From Streptomyces sp. WZ.A104 (GTDB lineage: Bacteria > Actinomycetota > Actinomycetes > Streptomycetales > Streptomycetaceae), in contig NZ_NWVL01000049.1 of assembly GCF_002382885.1 (NCBI RefSeq), forward strand, positions 1 to 61,936: a stretch of 61,936 bases of DNA. The letters are read 5' to 3'. Shown in pieces: positions 43,555 through 51,430 of this stretch (positions are counted from its first letter, which is position 1; the number at the start of each line of letters is the position of its first letter). Under the pieces are notes generated by a model. That model made no database searches. It had not been told where the DNA came from and saw only the letters and a program-made list of their open reading frames with translations. Position numbers and translations under genes: made by a program.

Positions 43555-44445
43555 ATGCACAGCCCATCACCCCGCTCTCCCGCCGACCTGCCGATCCGGC
43601 GCCTGTCCCGGGAGGACCTGGTCGCCTGCGCCGATCTCTGCGAGGACCGCGGCTGGCCGCGCGACGAGCACCGGTGGGGGCTGCTCCTCGCCGCGGGCAC
43701 GGGGTACGGAATCGACGCCCCCGACGGCAAGGGCCTGGCGGCCACCTGCATGCTGACCTCGTACGGGCCGCAGCTGGCCGCCGTCGGCATGCTGCTCGTC
43801 GCCGGACGCCACGGACGTCAGGGGCTCGCCCGACGGCTCATGCGGCAGGTCATGGAAGACGTCGGGGACACCCCGCTCGCCCTGTACGCGACGGAGCAGG
43901 GGCAGCCGCTCTACGAGAAGATCGGCTTCTTCCCCGTGGGCCGGGCCGAGCGGGTCGGCGGTCATTTCCGGGCGGACGGCACCGATGGCTCCCCGGCGTC
44001 CCCCCACGCCTCGCCGGTGACTACGCGTCCGGCGGAGGCTGCCGATCTGCAGGCGATGGTCCGGCTCGACCTCCCCGTGTTCGGCATAGACCGGACGCAC
44101 CTCCTCGCCCGGCTTCCGGCCTTCGCCGACCGGCTCCAGGTGGCCGAGGAGGACGGCGAGCTGGTCGGCTACGCGGCGCTCTGGCCGAGCGGCCACTCCC
44201 ATGTGATCGGCCCGCTGGTCGCACGGGACACGGACACCGCGCAGGCCCTGGTCACCGCCCTGGCCGCGACGACGGACCGGCCGCTGCGGGCGGATGCCGA
44301 CGCCCGTCATGGGGAACTGCTCTCCTGGCTGGCGGACCGAGGGCTGGAGCCCCTCGCCCGGACCACTGTGATGACATACGGCATCCCGGATCTGCCGGGC
44401 GACGCCACCCGCAGGTTCGCCCCGCTCTCGGTCGCGACGGGCTGA
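43555..44445 (+). CDS. GNAT-fold N-acetyltransferase (two GNAT-like halves)
   Basis: 296 aa. The N-terminal half (about 15-140) has the acetyl-CoA-binding pattern LLVAGRHGRQGLARRLMRQVMED and PLYEKIGFFPVGRAE. The C-terminal half (about 150-290) has a weaker GNAT-like fold (VTTRPAEAADLQAMVRLDL ... VGYAALW). Such doubled proteins often bind one CoA only. Substrate unknown. ATG 43555 is used; no other start has support. Confidence 0.85.
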   Translation: MHSPSPRSPADLPIRRLSREDLVACADLCEDRGWPRDEHRWGLLLAAGTGYGIDAPDGKGLAATCMLTSYGPQLAAVGMLLVAGRHGRQGLARRLMRQVMEDVGDTPLALYATEQGQPLYEKIGFFPVGRAERVGGHFRADGTDGSPASPHASPVTTRPAEAADLQAMVRLDLPVFGIDRTHLLARLPAFADRLQVAEEDGELVGYAALWPSGHSHVIGPLVARDTDTAQALVTALAATTDRPLRADADARHGELLSWLADRGLEPLARTTVMTYGIPDLPGDATRRFAPLSVATG

Positions 44446-44497
44446 CACGTCACCGCCGCACCGCCACGGGGGGCAGCGGTGGCCGGGAGCCGTGCGC

Positions 44498-44923
44498 TCA
44501 GAGGAGGGTGTCCGCGGCGGCCGTGGCGAAGCCGTGGTCCTGCAAGGGCGCTCCGCCGCCCACACCGATGGCACCGATCAGACGGCCGTACCGGTGCAGG
44601 GGAACGCCTCCGGCGATGAAGAGCAGCGGGCGGTCGAGCGCGGTCGGCAGGGTGTGGAAGGGACCGCCGGGCCGGACCGCGTCGACCAGGTCCGCGGTGG
44701 GGGCATCCAGTTGCAGCGTGGTGAACGCCTTACGGGTGCTGGTATCACCCGCGATGAGGACGGCCCGGTCATCGCGCCGGAAGGCCAGCAGGTGACCGCC
44801 CGCGTCGAGGACGCTCACGGCGACGGCGACACCGGCCGCCTCGGCCGCGGAGCGGGCCGTCTCGACGAGGGTTTCGGCGTCCTGGATGGTCAGCGGGGCG
44901 ACGGCGGTGGTGGCGGTGCTCAT
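44498..44923 (-). CDS. GlcG/HbpS-family heme-binding-like protein
   Basis: 141 aa. The family core is clear: VAVAVSVLDAGGHLLAFRRDD, STRKAFTTLQL and GGVPLHRYGRLIGAIGVGGG. The Streptomyces relative HbpS binds heme, is exported and works with the SenS-SenR two-component system. This copy has no signal peptide and no sensor genes next to it. It lies 107 bases after the MFS remnant, in the same direction. Confidence 0.85.
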   Translation of the reverse strand: MSTATTAVAPLTIQDAETLVETARSAAEAAGVAVAVSVLDAGGHLLAFRRDDRAVLIAGDTSTRKAFTTLQLDAPTADLVDAVRPGGPFHTLPTALDRPLLFIAGGVPLHRYGRLIGAIGVGGGAPLQDHGFATAAADTLL

Positions 44924-45029
44924 GGAACTGCTCCTTGCGTGGTGCTGGGGTGCGTGGCGCGGCGGTTGGCGCCGCGCGGGTCGTGCGGGGTGGTGCGGGT
45001 GGTCCGGAAGGGCGTCGGGGGCATGGGCC

Positions 45030-45806
45030 TCAGCGCCGGGCCGCGACGGCCGCCGGCTCCGGGCCACTCGCGACAGCGATGTGGTCGGCGGTGGGCTCGC
45101 GGCGCTCCAGCAGGCTGGAGACCACGGCGAGGACCAGGGCCGATGCGGCGAGGACGGCGCCGACCCAGTTGGGGGCGGTGTAGCCGAGACCGGCCGCGAT
45201 CACGAGGCCGCCGAGCCAGGCAGACAGGGCGTTGCCGAGATTGAAGGCCCCGATGTTGACCGCGGAAGCCAGGGTGGGCGCACCCACCGCCTGGTCGAGG
45301 ACCCGCTTCTGGAGCGGTGGCACGGTCGCGAAGCCGAGGGCGCCGATCAGGACGATGGTGACGGCAGCCGCGATCTTGTTGTGGGCGGTCACGGTGAACA
45401 GACCGAGGACGAGGGCGAGCGCACCGAGCGACACGTACAGCATCGGCATCAGATGCCGGTCGGCGAACTTCCCGCTGACCAGGTTGCCGCCCACCATGCC
45501 GAGGCCGAAGAGGACCAGCAGCCAGGTGACGGACGAGGCCGAGTAGCCGGCGACCTCGGTCATCATCGGGGTGATGTAGGTGATCGCGGCGAAGACTCCG
45601 CCGAAGCCCAGGACGGTCATGGCCATCGCCAGCAGCACCTGGACGTTGCGGAACGCGGCCAGCTCATGGCGGATGCGTACGCCTTCCGGCTTGGGCTGCT
45701 CAGGGATGAGCTTCGCGACGCCGAGCAGTCCGAGGACGCCGAGGACGGCGACGATGAGGAACGTGGTCCGCCAGCCCGCGGACTGCCCGATGTAGGTGCC
45801 GAGCGC
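45030..45806 (-). pseudogene. MFS transporter, truncated at its 5' end
   Basis: The frame is open from about 45806 to 45030 (about 258 codons) and reads PALGTYIGQSAGWRTTFLIVAVLGVLGLLG, then QVLLAMAMTVLGFGGVF and seven or so further spans: the C-terminal two thirds of a DHA1-type drug/arabinose exporter. About 140 N-terminal residues (first four spans) are missing. No ATG, GTG or TTG precedes GTG 45638 in frame. At 45806 it abuts the 3' part of a plus-strand gene, so both have lost their 5' ends, as a deletion would produce. A product from GTG 45638 alone (202 aa) is unlikely to work. Confidence 0.8.
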
Positions 45807-45940
45807 TGGCGCTGCTCGAAGCGGCCCGGCCGACCAATGACCGTGCTCTGCGGGCCGCGCTGGACGAGGCGGCGGAGAACCCCGAGCTCGCTCCCCTGGT
45901 CAGGGCGGTCGAAGAGCTGAAGTTTCCGGCGCGGGCGTGA
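45806..45940 (+). pseudogene. 3' remnant of a divergent gene, possibly a MarR-type regulator
   Basis: 44 codons and a stop (LALLEAARPTNDRALRAALDEAAENPELAPLVRAVEEL...). The sequence suits the C-terminal helices of a MarR-type repressor (LTxxGxALLEAARP). MFS exporters are often divergent from such a repressor, and here both genes are cut at the same point. It has no start codon of its own and no ribosome binding site. Confidence 0.5.
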
Positions 45941-45978
45941 TCCCCGGCCCAGCACTTCCCGCCCCTAGGATGCCGATC

Positions 45979-46431
45979 ATGAGCGATCTTGAAATACGCC
46001 CCGTCGCAGAGGCCGATCTGCCGACCGTGGTCGCCATGCTCGCCGACGACCCGCTCGGCGCACAGCGCGAGTCACCGGACGATCTGGCCCCGTACCGGAC
46101 GGCGTTCCAGCGGCTGGCCGGCGACCCCAACCAGCATGTCGTCGTCGCCGTGCGTGAGGACCGCGTCGTGGGGACGCTCCAGCTGACCATCGTCCCGGGG
46201 CTGTCCCGCCGCGGCGGGACCCGCTCGATCATCGAGGGCGTCCGCATCCACGGCGACGAACGCGGCAGCGGTCTGGGCACCCAGCTCATCCAGTGGGCGG
46301 TGGACGAATCCCGTCGGCAGAACTGCCAGTTGGTACAGCTGACCTCGGACGCCACTCGCGAGGACGCACACCGCTTCTACGAACGGCTCGGCTTCACGGC
46401 CAGTCACGTGGGCTTCAAGCTCGCCCTCTGA
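45979..46431 (+). CDS. GNAT-family N-acetyltransferase
   Basis: 150 aa. Complete GNAT fold: IRPVAEADLPTVVAMLADD at the start, IIEGVRIHGDERGSGLGTQLIQWAVDESRR with the acetyl-CoA pyrophosphate loop, and HRFYERLGFTASHVGF at the end. Substrate unknown, perhaps an amino group of an antibiotic or a small metabolite. ATG 45979 is chosen; TAGGAT 8 bases upstream suits a leaderless promoter. An ATG nine bases upstream is possible. Confidence 0.9.
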   Translation: MSDLEIRPVAEADLPTVVAMLADDPLGAQRESPDDLAPYRTAFQRLAGDPNQHVVVAVREDRVVGTLQLTIVPGLSRRGGTRSIIEGVRIHGDERGSGLGTQLIQWAVDESRRQNCQLVQLTSDATREDAHRFYERLGFTASHVGFKLAL

Positions 46432-46444
46432 CCGATCAAGGGGG

Positions 46445-46476
46445 CGGGTGGGTGTTTCACGTGAAACACCCACCCG
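46445..46476. terminator. Perfect 32-bp palindrome with parS at its centre, between convergent genes
   Basis: Two perfectly complementary 16-base arms without a loop. The centre is the parS sequence GTTTCACGTGAAAC (46454-46467), flanked by GGGTGGGT and its complement. It lies 13 bases after the GNAT stop and 15 bases before the serine hydrolase stop, where a bidirectional terminator would be expected. Confidence 0.75.
46454..46467. promoter_or_regulatory. parS site inside the palindrome
   Basis: Perfect GTTTCACGTGAAAC, listed separately from the hairpin because ParB binding is its expected role. Confidence 0.92.
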
Positions 46477-46491
46477 GTTCCGGTCCCGGAG

Positions 46492-47868
46492 TCAGCCGCC
46501 GAAACCCCGCCACCCTTCCGCGTCCACCCCGCCCGGTACGGCCGCCCCCGCCTCGTAAGGCTCCCGCGTGAACACGAACGAGCCCAGGTCGAGGTGGTCC
46601 ACCGAGCCGTCGTCCCTGCGTACGACGCGGAGGGTCTCACCCGCGTAATAGTCGTCCTGGCCCATCCAGGTGCCGTCCGGCCCGGCAGCGAAGGACGCAC
46701 CACGCCCCTTGCCGCCCCATGGCTTGAGCTCCAGGCCACGGTCCGCCAGGAGCCTCAGCGTGAAGGTGTGGGTGCCCCAGTGCCAGATCCCCGTAAGGGC
46801 GAGCAACTCCTCGTCCACCTCAGGCAGTGGGCGCCAGGGCTCCGGGATCCTCGGCTCGGCCTCCGCCACGATCCCCACGAGTTCGGCGGCCACCGTGGCG
46901 GCAGGCAGGCCTGAGGTGACGTTGGCGAGGACGACGGCGGCGATGTCCTCCTCCACATTGATCCACAGACCGGCGACGAACCCGGGCAGCGATCCCGTGT
47001 GCCCGAAGAGCACGGTCCCCGCACCCGTCACGATCTGGAGGCCCAGACCGTAGCCGCTGCTCCCGGTCTCGGTCGGCGCGGCGGGCGCGCGCATCTCCCG
47101 TACGGAGGAGGCCGCCAGGACCCGGTCGTCCCCCTCGGCCAGGAACGCGGCGAACCGCAGCAGGTCGCTCGCGGTCGACCAGAGCTGACCGGCGGGTGCC
47201 ATCAGCCCGAGATCCTCGGCGGGCTCGCTCAGCATCACATCGGCCCAGGGGTGGACAGCCCAGCCGACCGCATGCGGCGCCACGGGTTCACTCGCCGTGC
47301 GGTGCATGCCGAGAGGCTCCAGGATCTCGCGGCGCAGCGCCTCCTCCCACGGGACTCCCCGGACCGCTTCGACCAGCGAACCGAGCAGGGTGTAGCCCGG
47401 GTTGGAGTAGTGATGGCGGTGACCGGCGGGGTGAGTCCGAGGCCGCTCACCCAGTACGTCGGCGAGTTCGGGGCGCAGGGTGCCCGGAGTCCGCTCCCAC
47501 CAGGGGGCGGGCGCCTCGGCACCCAACCCCGCGCTGTGCCCGAGCAGCTGAAAGACGGTCACGCTGCCCGCACTCGTGCCAGGAAGGTGCTTCTCCAGCG
47601 GGTCGTCCAGGTCGATCAGACCCTCGTCGCGCAGCCGCAGCACCAGGACAGCGGTGAACGTCTTGGTGATCGAGCCGATCCTGTACTGCGTATCGGTGTC
47701 GGGAGCATGCCCCTCGACGCATGTACGCGCCCCGCTCCAGACCAGCCGCCCCTGCCGCTGCACTGCCGCCACGAGGGACGGCGCGCGGCCGTCCCGCTGG
47801 GCGAGGGCGACACGGTGCAGCAGGGCGCGCCGGGTGCTGGGGAGCAGGTCTTCACCGGGAGAAGTCAT
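46492..47868 (-). CDS. Serine hydrolase of the class C beta-lactamase / D-aminopeptidase family
   Basis: 458 aa. The SxxK nucleophile is SITK in YRIGSITKTFTAVLV, the YxN motif is YSN in HHYSNPGYTLL, and the third motif is HTG in FGHTGSLPGF. An extra C-terminal domain (about 350-458) is lipocalin-like. No signal peptide is seen, so it is likely cytoplasmic or attached otherwise, which speaks against a resistance beta-lactamase. ATG 47868 is preferred. Confidence 0.9.
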   Translation of the reverse strand: MTSPGEDLLPSTRRALLHRVALAQRDGRAPSLVAAVQRQGRLVWSGARTCVEGHAPDTDTQYRIGSITKTFTAVLVLRLRDEGLIDLDDPLEKHLPGTSAGSVTVFQLLGHSAGLGAEAPAPWWERTPGTLRPELADVLGERPRTHPAGHRHHYSNPGYTLLGSLVEAVRGVPWEEALRREILEPLGMHRTASEPVAPHAVGWAVHPWADVMLSEPAEDLGLMAPAGQLWSTASDLLRFAAFLAEGDDRVLAASSVREMRAPAAPTETGSSGYGLGLQIVTGAGTVLFGHTGSLPGFVAGLWINVEEDIAAVVLANVTSGLPAATVAAELVGIVAEAEPRIPEPWRPLPEVDEELLALTGIWHWGTHTFTLRLLADRGLELKPWGGKGRGASFAAGPDGTWMGQDDYYAGETLRVVRRDDGSVDHLDLGSFVFTREPYEAGAAVPGGVDAEGWRGFGG

Positions 47869-47943
47869 GGGCAACACCTACCCGACGGAAACGCCTCCTG
47901 ACGAATCAGTATCGGCAGGACGCCGGGGGCACTGCATTGCCCT

Positions 47944-49392
47944 TCAGTCGGTGCCGAACTCCATCGCGGCGTGGTCGAGCATCTCGTCGCCGCCGGAGCC
48001 CCTGCCGCGCGAGGCGATGACCTCGGCGCCACCCTGCGGCATCGCGCCGATCAGTCCGGTCGAGGCCGCCTGGGCGGCGCCGATGAGCGCGGGGTGGGTC
48101 GATCCGACCATGCCGAGGCCCGCGTACTGTTCGAGCTTGGCGCGCGAGTCGGCGATGTCGAGGTTGCGCATCGTGAGCTGGCCGATCCGGTCCACCGGGC
48201 CGAACGCGGAGTCCTCGGTGCGCTCCATCGACAGCTTGTCCGGGTGGTAGCTGAACGCCGGGCCTTCGGTGTCCAGGATCGAGTAGTCGTCACCACGCCG
48301 AAGTCGCAGCGTCACCTCCCCGGTGACCGCCATCCCCACCCAGCGCTGCAACGACTCGCGGATCATCAGCGCCTGCGGGTCGAGCCAGCGGCCCTCATAC
48401 ATCAGCCGGCCGAGCCGCCGCCCCTCGTTGTAGTAGTTGTCCAGGGTGTCCTCGTTGTGGATGGCGTTGACCAGCCGCTCGTACGCCACGTGCAGCAACG
48501 CCATTCCGGGCGCCTCGTAGATGCCGCGGCTCTTGGCCTCGATCACCCGGTTCTCGATCTGGTCCGACATACCCATGCCGTGGCGACCGCCGATCGCGTT
48601 CGCCTCCATCACCAGGTCGACCGGGGTGGCGAACTCCTTGCCGTTGATCGTCACCGGGCGGCCCTGGTCGAAGCCGATCGTCACGGTCTCGGCAGCGATC
48701 TCCACCGAGGGGTCCCAGAACCGGACGCCCATGATCGGTTCCACGGTCTCGATGCCCGCATCGAGGTGCTCCAGGGTCTTGGCCTCGTGGGTGGCACCCC
48801 AGATGTTGGCGTCGGTGGAGTACGCCTTCTCGCTGCTGTCGCGGTACGGCAGCGCGTGGGCGAGCAGCCACTCCGACATCTCCTTGCGGCCCCCGAGTTC
48901 GGTGACGAAGTCCGCGTCCAGCCACGGCTTGTAGATCCGCAGGTGCGGGTTGGCGAGCAGCCCGTACCGGTAGAACCGCTCGATGTCGTTGCCCTTGAAC
49001 GTCGACCCGTCGCCCCAGATCTGGACGTCGTCCTCCAGCATCGCCCGGACCAGCAGGGTCCCGGTCACGGCACGGCCGAGCGGCGTGGTGTTGAAGTAGG
49101 CGCGCCCGCCGGAACGGATGTGGAACGCACCGCAGGTGAGCGCGGCCAGCCCCTCCTCAACCAGCGCCGCCCGGCAGTCGACCAGCCGGGCGATCTCGGC
49201 ACCGTACGTCGAGGCGCGGCCGGGTACCGAGGCGATGTCGGGCTCGTCGTACTGGCCGATGTCGGCGGTGTAGGTGCACGGGACGGCGCCCTTGTCGCGC
49301 ATCCACGCGACCGCGACCGAGGTGTCGAGTCCGCCGGAGAAGGCGATGCCGACGCGCTCGCCGATGGGCAGGGAGGTGAGAACCTTAGACAT
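47944..49392 (-). CDS. argG: Argininosuccinate synthase (type found in E. coli)
   Basis: 482 aa; the penultimate step of arginine synthesis: citrulline + aspartate + ATP. The PP-loop motif AFSGGLDTS (17-25) and the citrulline/aspartate-binding blocks (AYSTDANIWG, EPIMGVRFWDPSVEIA, GRHGMGMSDQIENRVIEAKSRGIYEAPGM) are intact. It is clearly longer than the roughly 400-aa form usual in actinobacteria, so it may be a second or laterally acquired enzyme. ATG 49392 is used; a candidate ARG box lies right upstream. Confidence 0.95.
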   Translation of the reverse strand: MSKVLTSLPIGERVGIAFSGGLDTSVAVAWMRDKGAVPCTYTADIGQYDEPDIASVPGRASTYGAEIARLVDCRAALVEEGLAALTCGAFHIRSGGRAYFNTTPLGRAVTGTLLVRAMLEDDVQIWGDGSTFKGNDIERFYRYGLLANPHLRIYKPWLDADFVTELGGRKEMSEWLLAHALPYRDSSEKAYSTDANIWGATHEAKTLEHLDAGIETVEPIMGVRFWDPSVEIAAETVTIGFDQGRPVTINGKEFATPVDLVMEANAIGGRHGMGMSDQIENRVIEAKSRGIYEAPGMALLHVAYERLVNAIHNEDTLDNYYNEGRRLGRLMYEGRWLDPQALMIRESLQRWVGMAVTGEVTLRLRRGDDYSILDTEGPAFSYHPDKLSMERTEDSAFGPVDRIGQLTMRNLDIADSRAKLEQYAGLGMVGSTHPALIGAAQAASTGLIGAMPQGGAEVIASRGRGSGGDEMLDHAAMEFGTD

Positions 49393-49400
49393 GGGAAGAG

Positions 49401-49420
49401 TATGCATGCCCACGCATGAT
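49401..49420. promoter_or_regulatory. Candidate ArgR operator (ARG box) upstream of argG
   Basis: TATGCATGCCCACGCATGAT is close to Streptomyces ARG boxes of the CATGCATGCCCATTGCAT type, with an imperfect palindrome of ATGCAT and GCAT. It lies 9 bases before the argG ATG and overlaps the likely -10 element (CATACT on the minus strand), so repression by ArgR with arginine is plausible. Confidence 0.6.
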
Positions 49421-49496
49421 CATTCAATGTGGAAACGGAGAGCTGCCGCACCGGCAAGAGGAGTACTGGGCCCTCCACGAACGTGCGAGGGCCCCG

Positions 49497-50972
49497 TCAG
49501 GTCTGCGCCATGTCGACGAAACGGGAGTAGTGGCCCTGGAAGGCCACGGTGATCGTGGCCGTCGGACCGTTACGGTGCTTGCCGACGATGATGTCGGCCT
49601 CGCCCGCGCGCGGTGACTCCTTCTCGTACGCGTCCTCGCGGTGGAGCAGGATGACCATGTCGGCGTCCTGCTCGATGGAGCCGGACTCACGCAGGTCGGA
49701 CACCATCGGCTTCTTGTCCGTGCGCTGCTCGGGGCCACGGTTCAGCTGTGAGAGCGCGATCACCGGGACTTCCAGCTCCTTCGCCAGCAGCTTGAGGTTT
49801 CGGGACATGTCCGAGACCTCCTGCTGGCGGCTCTCGGAGCGCTTCGATCCGCCGGCCTGCATCAGCTGGAGGTAGTCGATGATCACGAGCTTGATGTCGT
49901 TGCGCTGTTTGAGCCGGCGGCACTTCGCGCGGATCTCCATCATCGACAGGTTGGGGGAGTCGTCGATGTAGAGCGGAGCGGCGGAGACCTCGGGCATCCG
50001 GCGCGCGAGCCGCGTCCAGTCCTCGTCCGTCATCGTGCCGGACCGCATGTGGTGCAGGGCCACCCGCGCCTCGGCGGACAGCAGACGCATCGCGATCTCG
50101 TTGCGCCCCATTTCGAGGGAGAAGATGACGCTGGGCAGATTGTTCTTGATCGACGCGGCACGCGCGAAGTCCAGCGCCAGCGTGGACTTGCCCATGGCGG
50201 GACGGGCCGCGATGACGATCATCTGGCCGGGATGCATGCCGTTCGTCAGGGCGTCGAGGTCGGTGAAGCCCGTCGGCACACCGGTCATCTCGCCGCTGCG
50301 CGAGCCGATCGCCTCGATCTCGTCGAGCGCGCCCTCCATGATGTCGCCGAGGGGGAGGTAGTCCTCGCTGGTGCGCTGCTCGGTGACCGCGTAGATCTCG
50401 GCCTGCGCGGAGTTGACGATCTCGTCGACGTCCCCGTCGGCCGCGTATCCCATCTGCGTGATCTTCGTGCCCGCCTCGACCAGCCGCCGGAGCACCGCCC
50501 GTTCATGGACGATCTCCGCGTAGAACGAGGCGTTGGCGGCGGTCGGCACGGACTGCACCAGGGTGTGCAGATACGGCGCCCCGCCGACCTTGGTGATCTC
50601 GCCGCGCTTGACCAGCTCGGCGGCGACCGTGATCGGGTCGGCCGGCTCGCCCTTGGCGTAGAGGTCGAGGATCGCCGTGAAGACGGTCTCGTGGGCGGGG
50701 CGGTAGAAGTCGTGGCCCTTGATGACCTCGACGACCTCGGCGATCGCGTCCTTGGACAGCAGCATGCCGCCGAGGACCGACTGCTCGGCGTCGAGATCCT
50801 GCGGAGGCACTCGCTCGAACCCGGGGGAACCGCCGTCCCAGGCCTCGTCCGAGCCCCGGTCGTGCCGGTCCTCGCGCCCCTTGCGGTCCCCGCGCCGCTG
50901 GCGGGAGGCAGGCAGACGGTCGCCGGGACCGGCCTCGGTCCAGGGGTCGTCCAAAGGCTCGGGAATGCTCAC
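49497..50972 (-). CDS. dnaB: Replicative DNA helicase DnaB
   Basis: 491 aa. After a charged, flexible N-terminal stretch (about 1-55) there is the DnaB N-terminal domain (PPQDLDAEQSVLGGMLLSKDAI ...), then the RecA-like motor with Walker A ARPAMGKST (about 257-265), Walker B LVIIDYLQLM and the C-terminal GEADIIVGKHRNGPT. No intein interrupts it. The GTG start at 50972 has GGAGGAGG 6-8 bases upstream and gives VSIPEPLDDPW. The gene is the main replication marker of this window. Confidence 0.96.
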   Translation of the reverse strand: MSIPEPLDDPWTEAGPGDRLPASRQRRGDRKGREDRHDRGSDEAWDGGSPGFERVPPQDLDAEQSVLGGMLLSKDAIAEVVEVIKGHDFYRPAHETVFTAILDLYAKGEPADPITVAAELVKRGEITKVGGAPYLHTLVQSVPTAANASFYAEIVHERAVLRRLVEAGTKITQMGYAADGDVDEIVNSAQAEIYAVTEQRTSEDYLPLGDIMEGALDEIEAIGSRSGEMTGVPTGFTDLDALTNGMHPGQMIVIAARPAMGKSTLALDFARAASIKNNLPSVIFSLEMGRNEIAMRLLSAEARVALHHMRSGTMTDEDWTRLARRMPEVSAAPLYIDDSPNLSMMEIRAKCRRLKQRNDIKLVIIDYLQLMQAGGSKRSESRQQEVSDMSRNLKLLAKELEVPVIALSQLNRGPEQRTDKKPMVSDLRESGSIEQDADMVILLHREDAYEKESPRAGEADIIVGKHRNGPTATITVAFQGHYSRFVDMAQT

Positions 50973-51153
50973 CGGGCCGCCTCCTCCCGTCCGCATCGCG
51001 GACCTAGCCGTGCCACTCTTTCTTACGGCACGGCACCGACAAACAGGTCGCCCGACTCCACTTCCGGCGCGTCTGGTTCGGTGGATTCCGGTGCCGGAAC
51101 GGAGTGCGGGCGCCGGTACACGGTAGGCCTGTCGGCACCGTCAGCCAATCTGG

Positions 51154-51242
51154 TTATCCACAGGGCATGTGGACGACACACCAGATGCTGTGGAGAACTC
51201 CTCAGAACCTGTGCACGGACCGGGGGACAGCACTGTGGACAA
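51154..51242. promoter_or_regulatory. DnaA-box cluster upstream of dnaB
   Basis: TTATCCACA at 51154-51162 (+, perfect), TCGTCCACA on the minus strand at 51169-51177 (one mismatch), TTCTCCACA on the minus strand at 51189-51197 (one mismatch), and TTGTCCACA on the minus strand at 51234-51242 (perfect). Four boxes within 89 bases next to the replicative helicase gene suggest DnaA-linked control or titration. Confidence 0.65.
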
Positions 51243-51394
51243 ACTCATAGCAGAACCTGCGTGACCACCCTGACCTGCGCGTTCTCCGTCCACTGACTGT
51301 GGGGGAGAAAAACTTTCGACCTCATTTCAAGATCACTGCAAACGGTGCAGGGATGAACACGCCGAGACCTGGCCCGTAAGGGCCAAAGATGGAT

Positions 51395-51424
51395 TGCATC
51401 TCTTACCTGTGGAAGATTAGATTG
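51395..51424 (+). promoter_or_regulatory. Probable promoter of the MATE gene, leaderless
   Basis: TTGCAT (51395-51400) and TAGATT (51419-51424) are 18 bases apart, near the optimum for a sigma-70-type promoter. The ATG at 51431 follows 6 bases after the -10 element, so transcription would start at or next to the start codon. No ribosome binding site is seen. Confidence 0.55.
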
Positions 51425-51430
51425 ACCCCT

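Larger units (their letters stand above)
50973..51430. other. 458-bp spacer between dnaB and the MATE gene, no gene seen
   Basis: Divergent promoters for both genes are expected. The region holds a DnaA-box cluster (51154-51242) and, near the right end, a sigma-70-like promoter (51395-51424). No open frame with family resemblance was seen. Confidence 0.7.

Noticed and set aside
49497..50972. Intein in dnaB
   Set aside because: DnaB is a common intein host, but the motor domain is continuous here with no insertion at the Walker A region.
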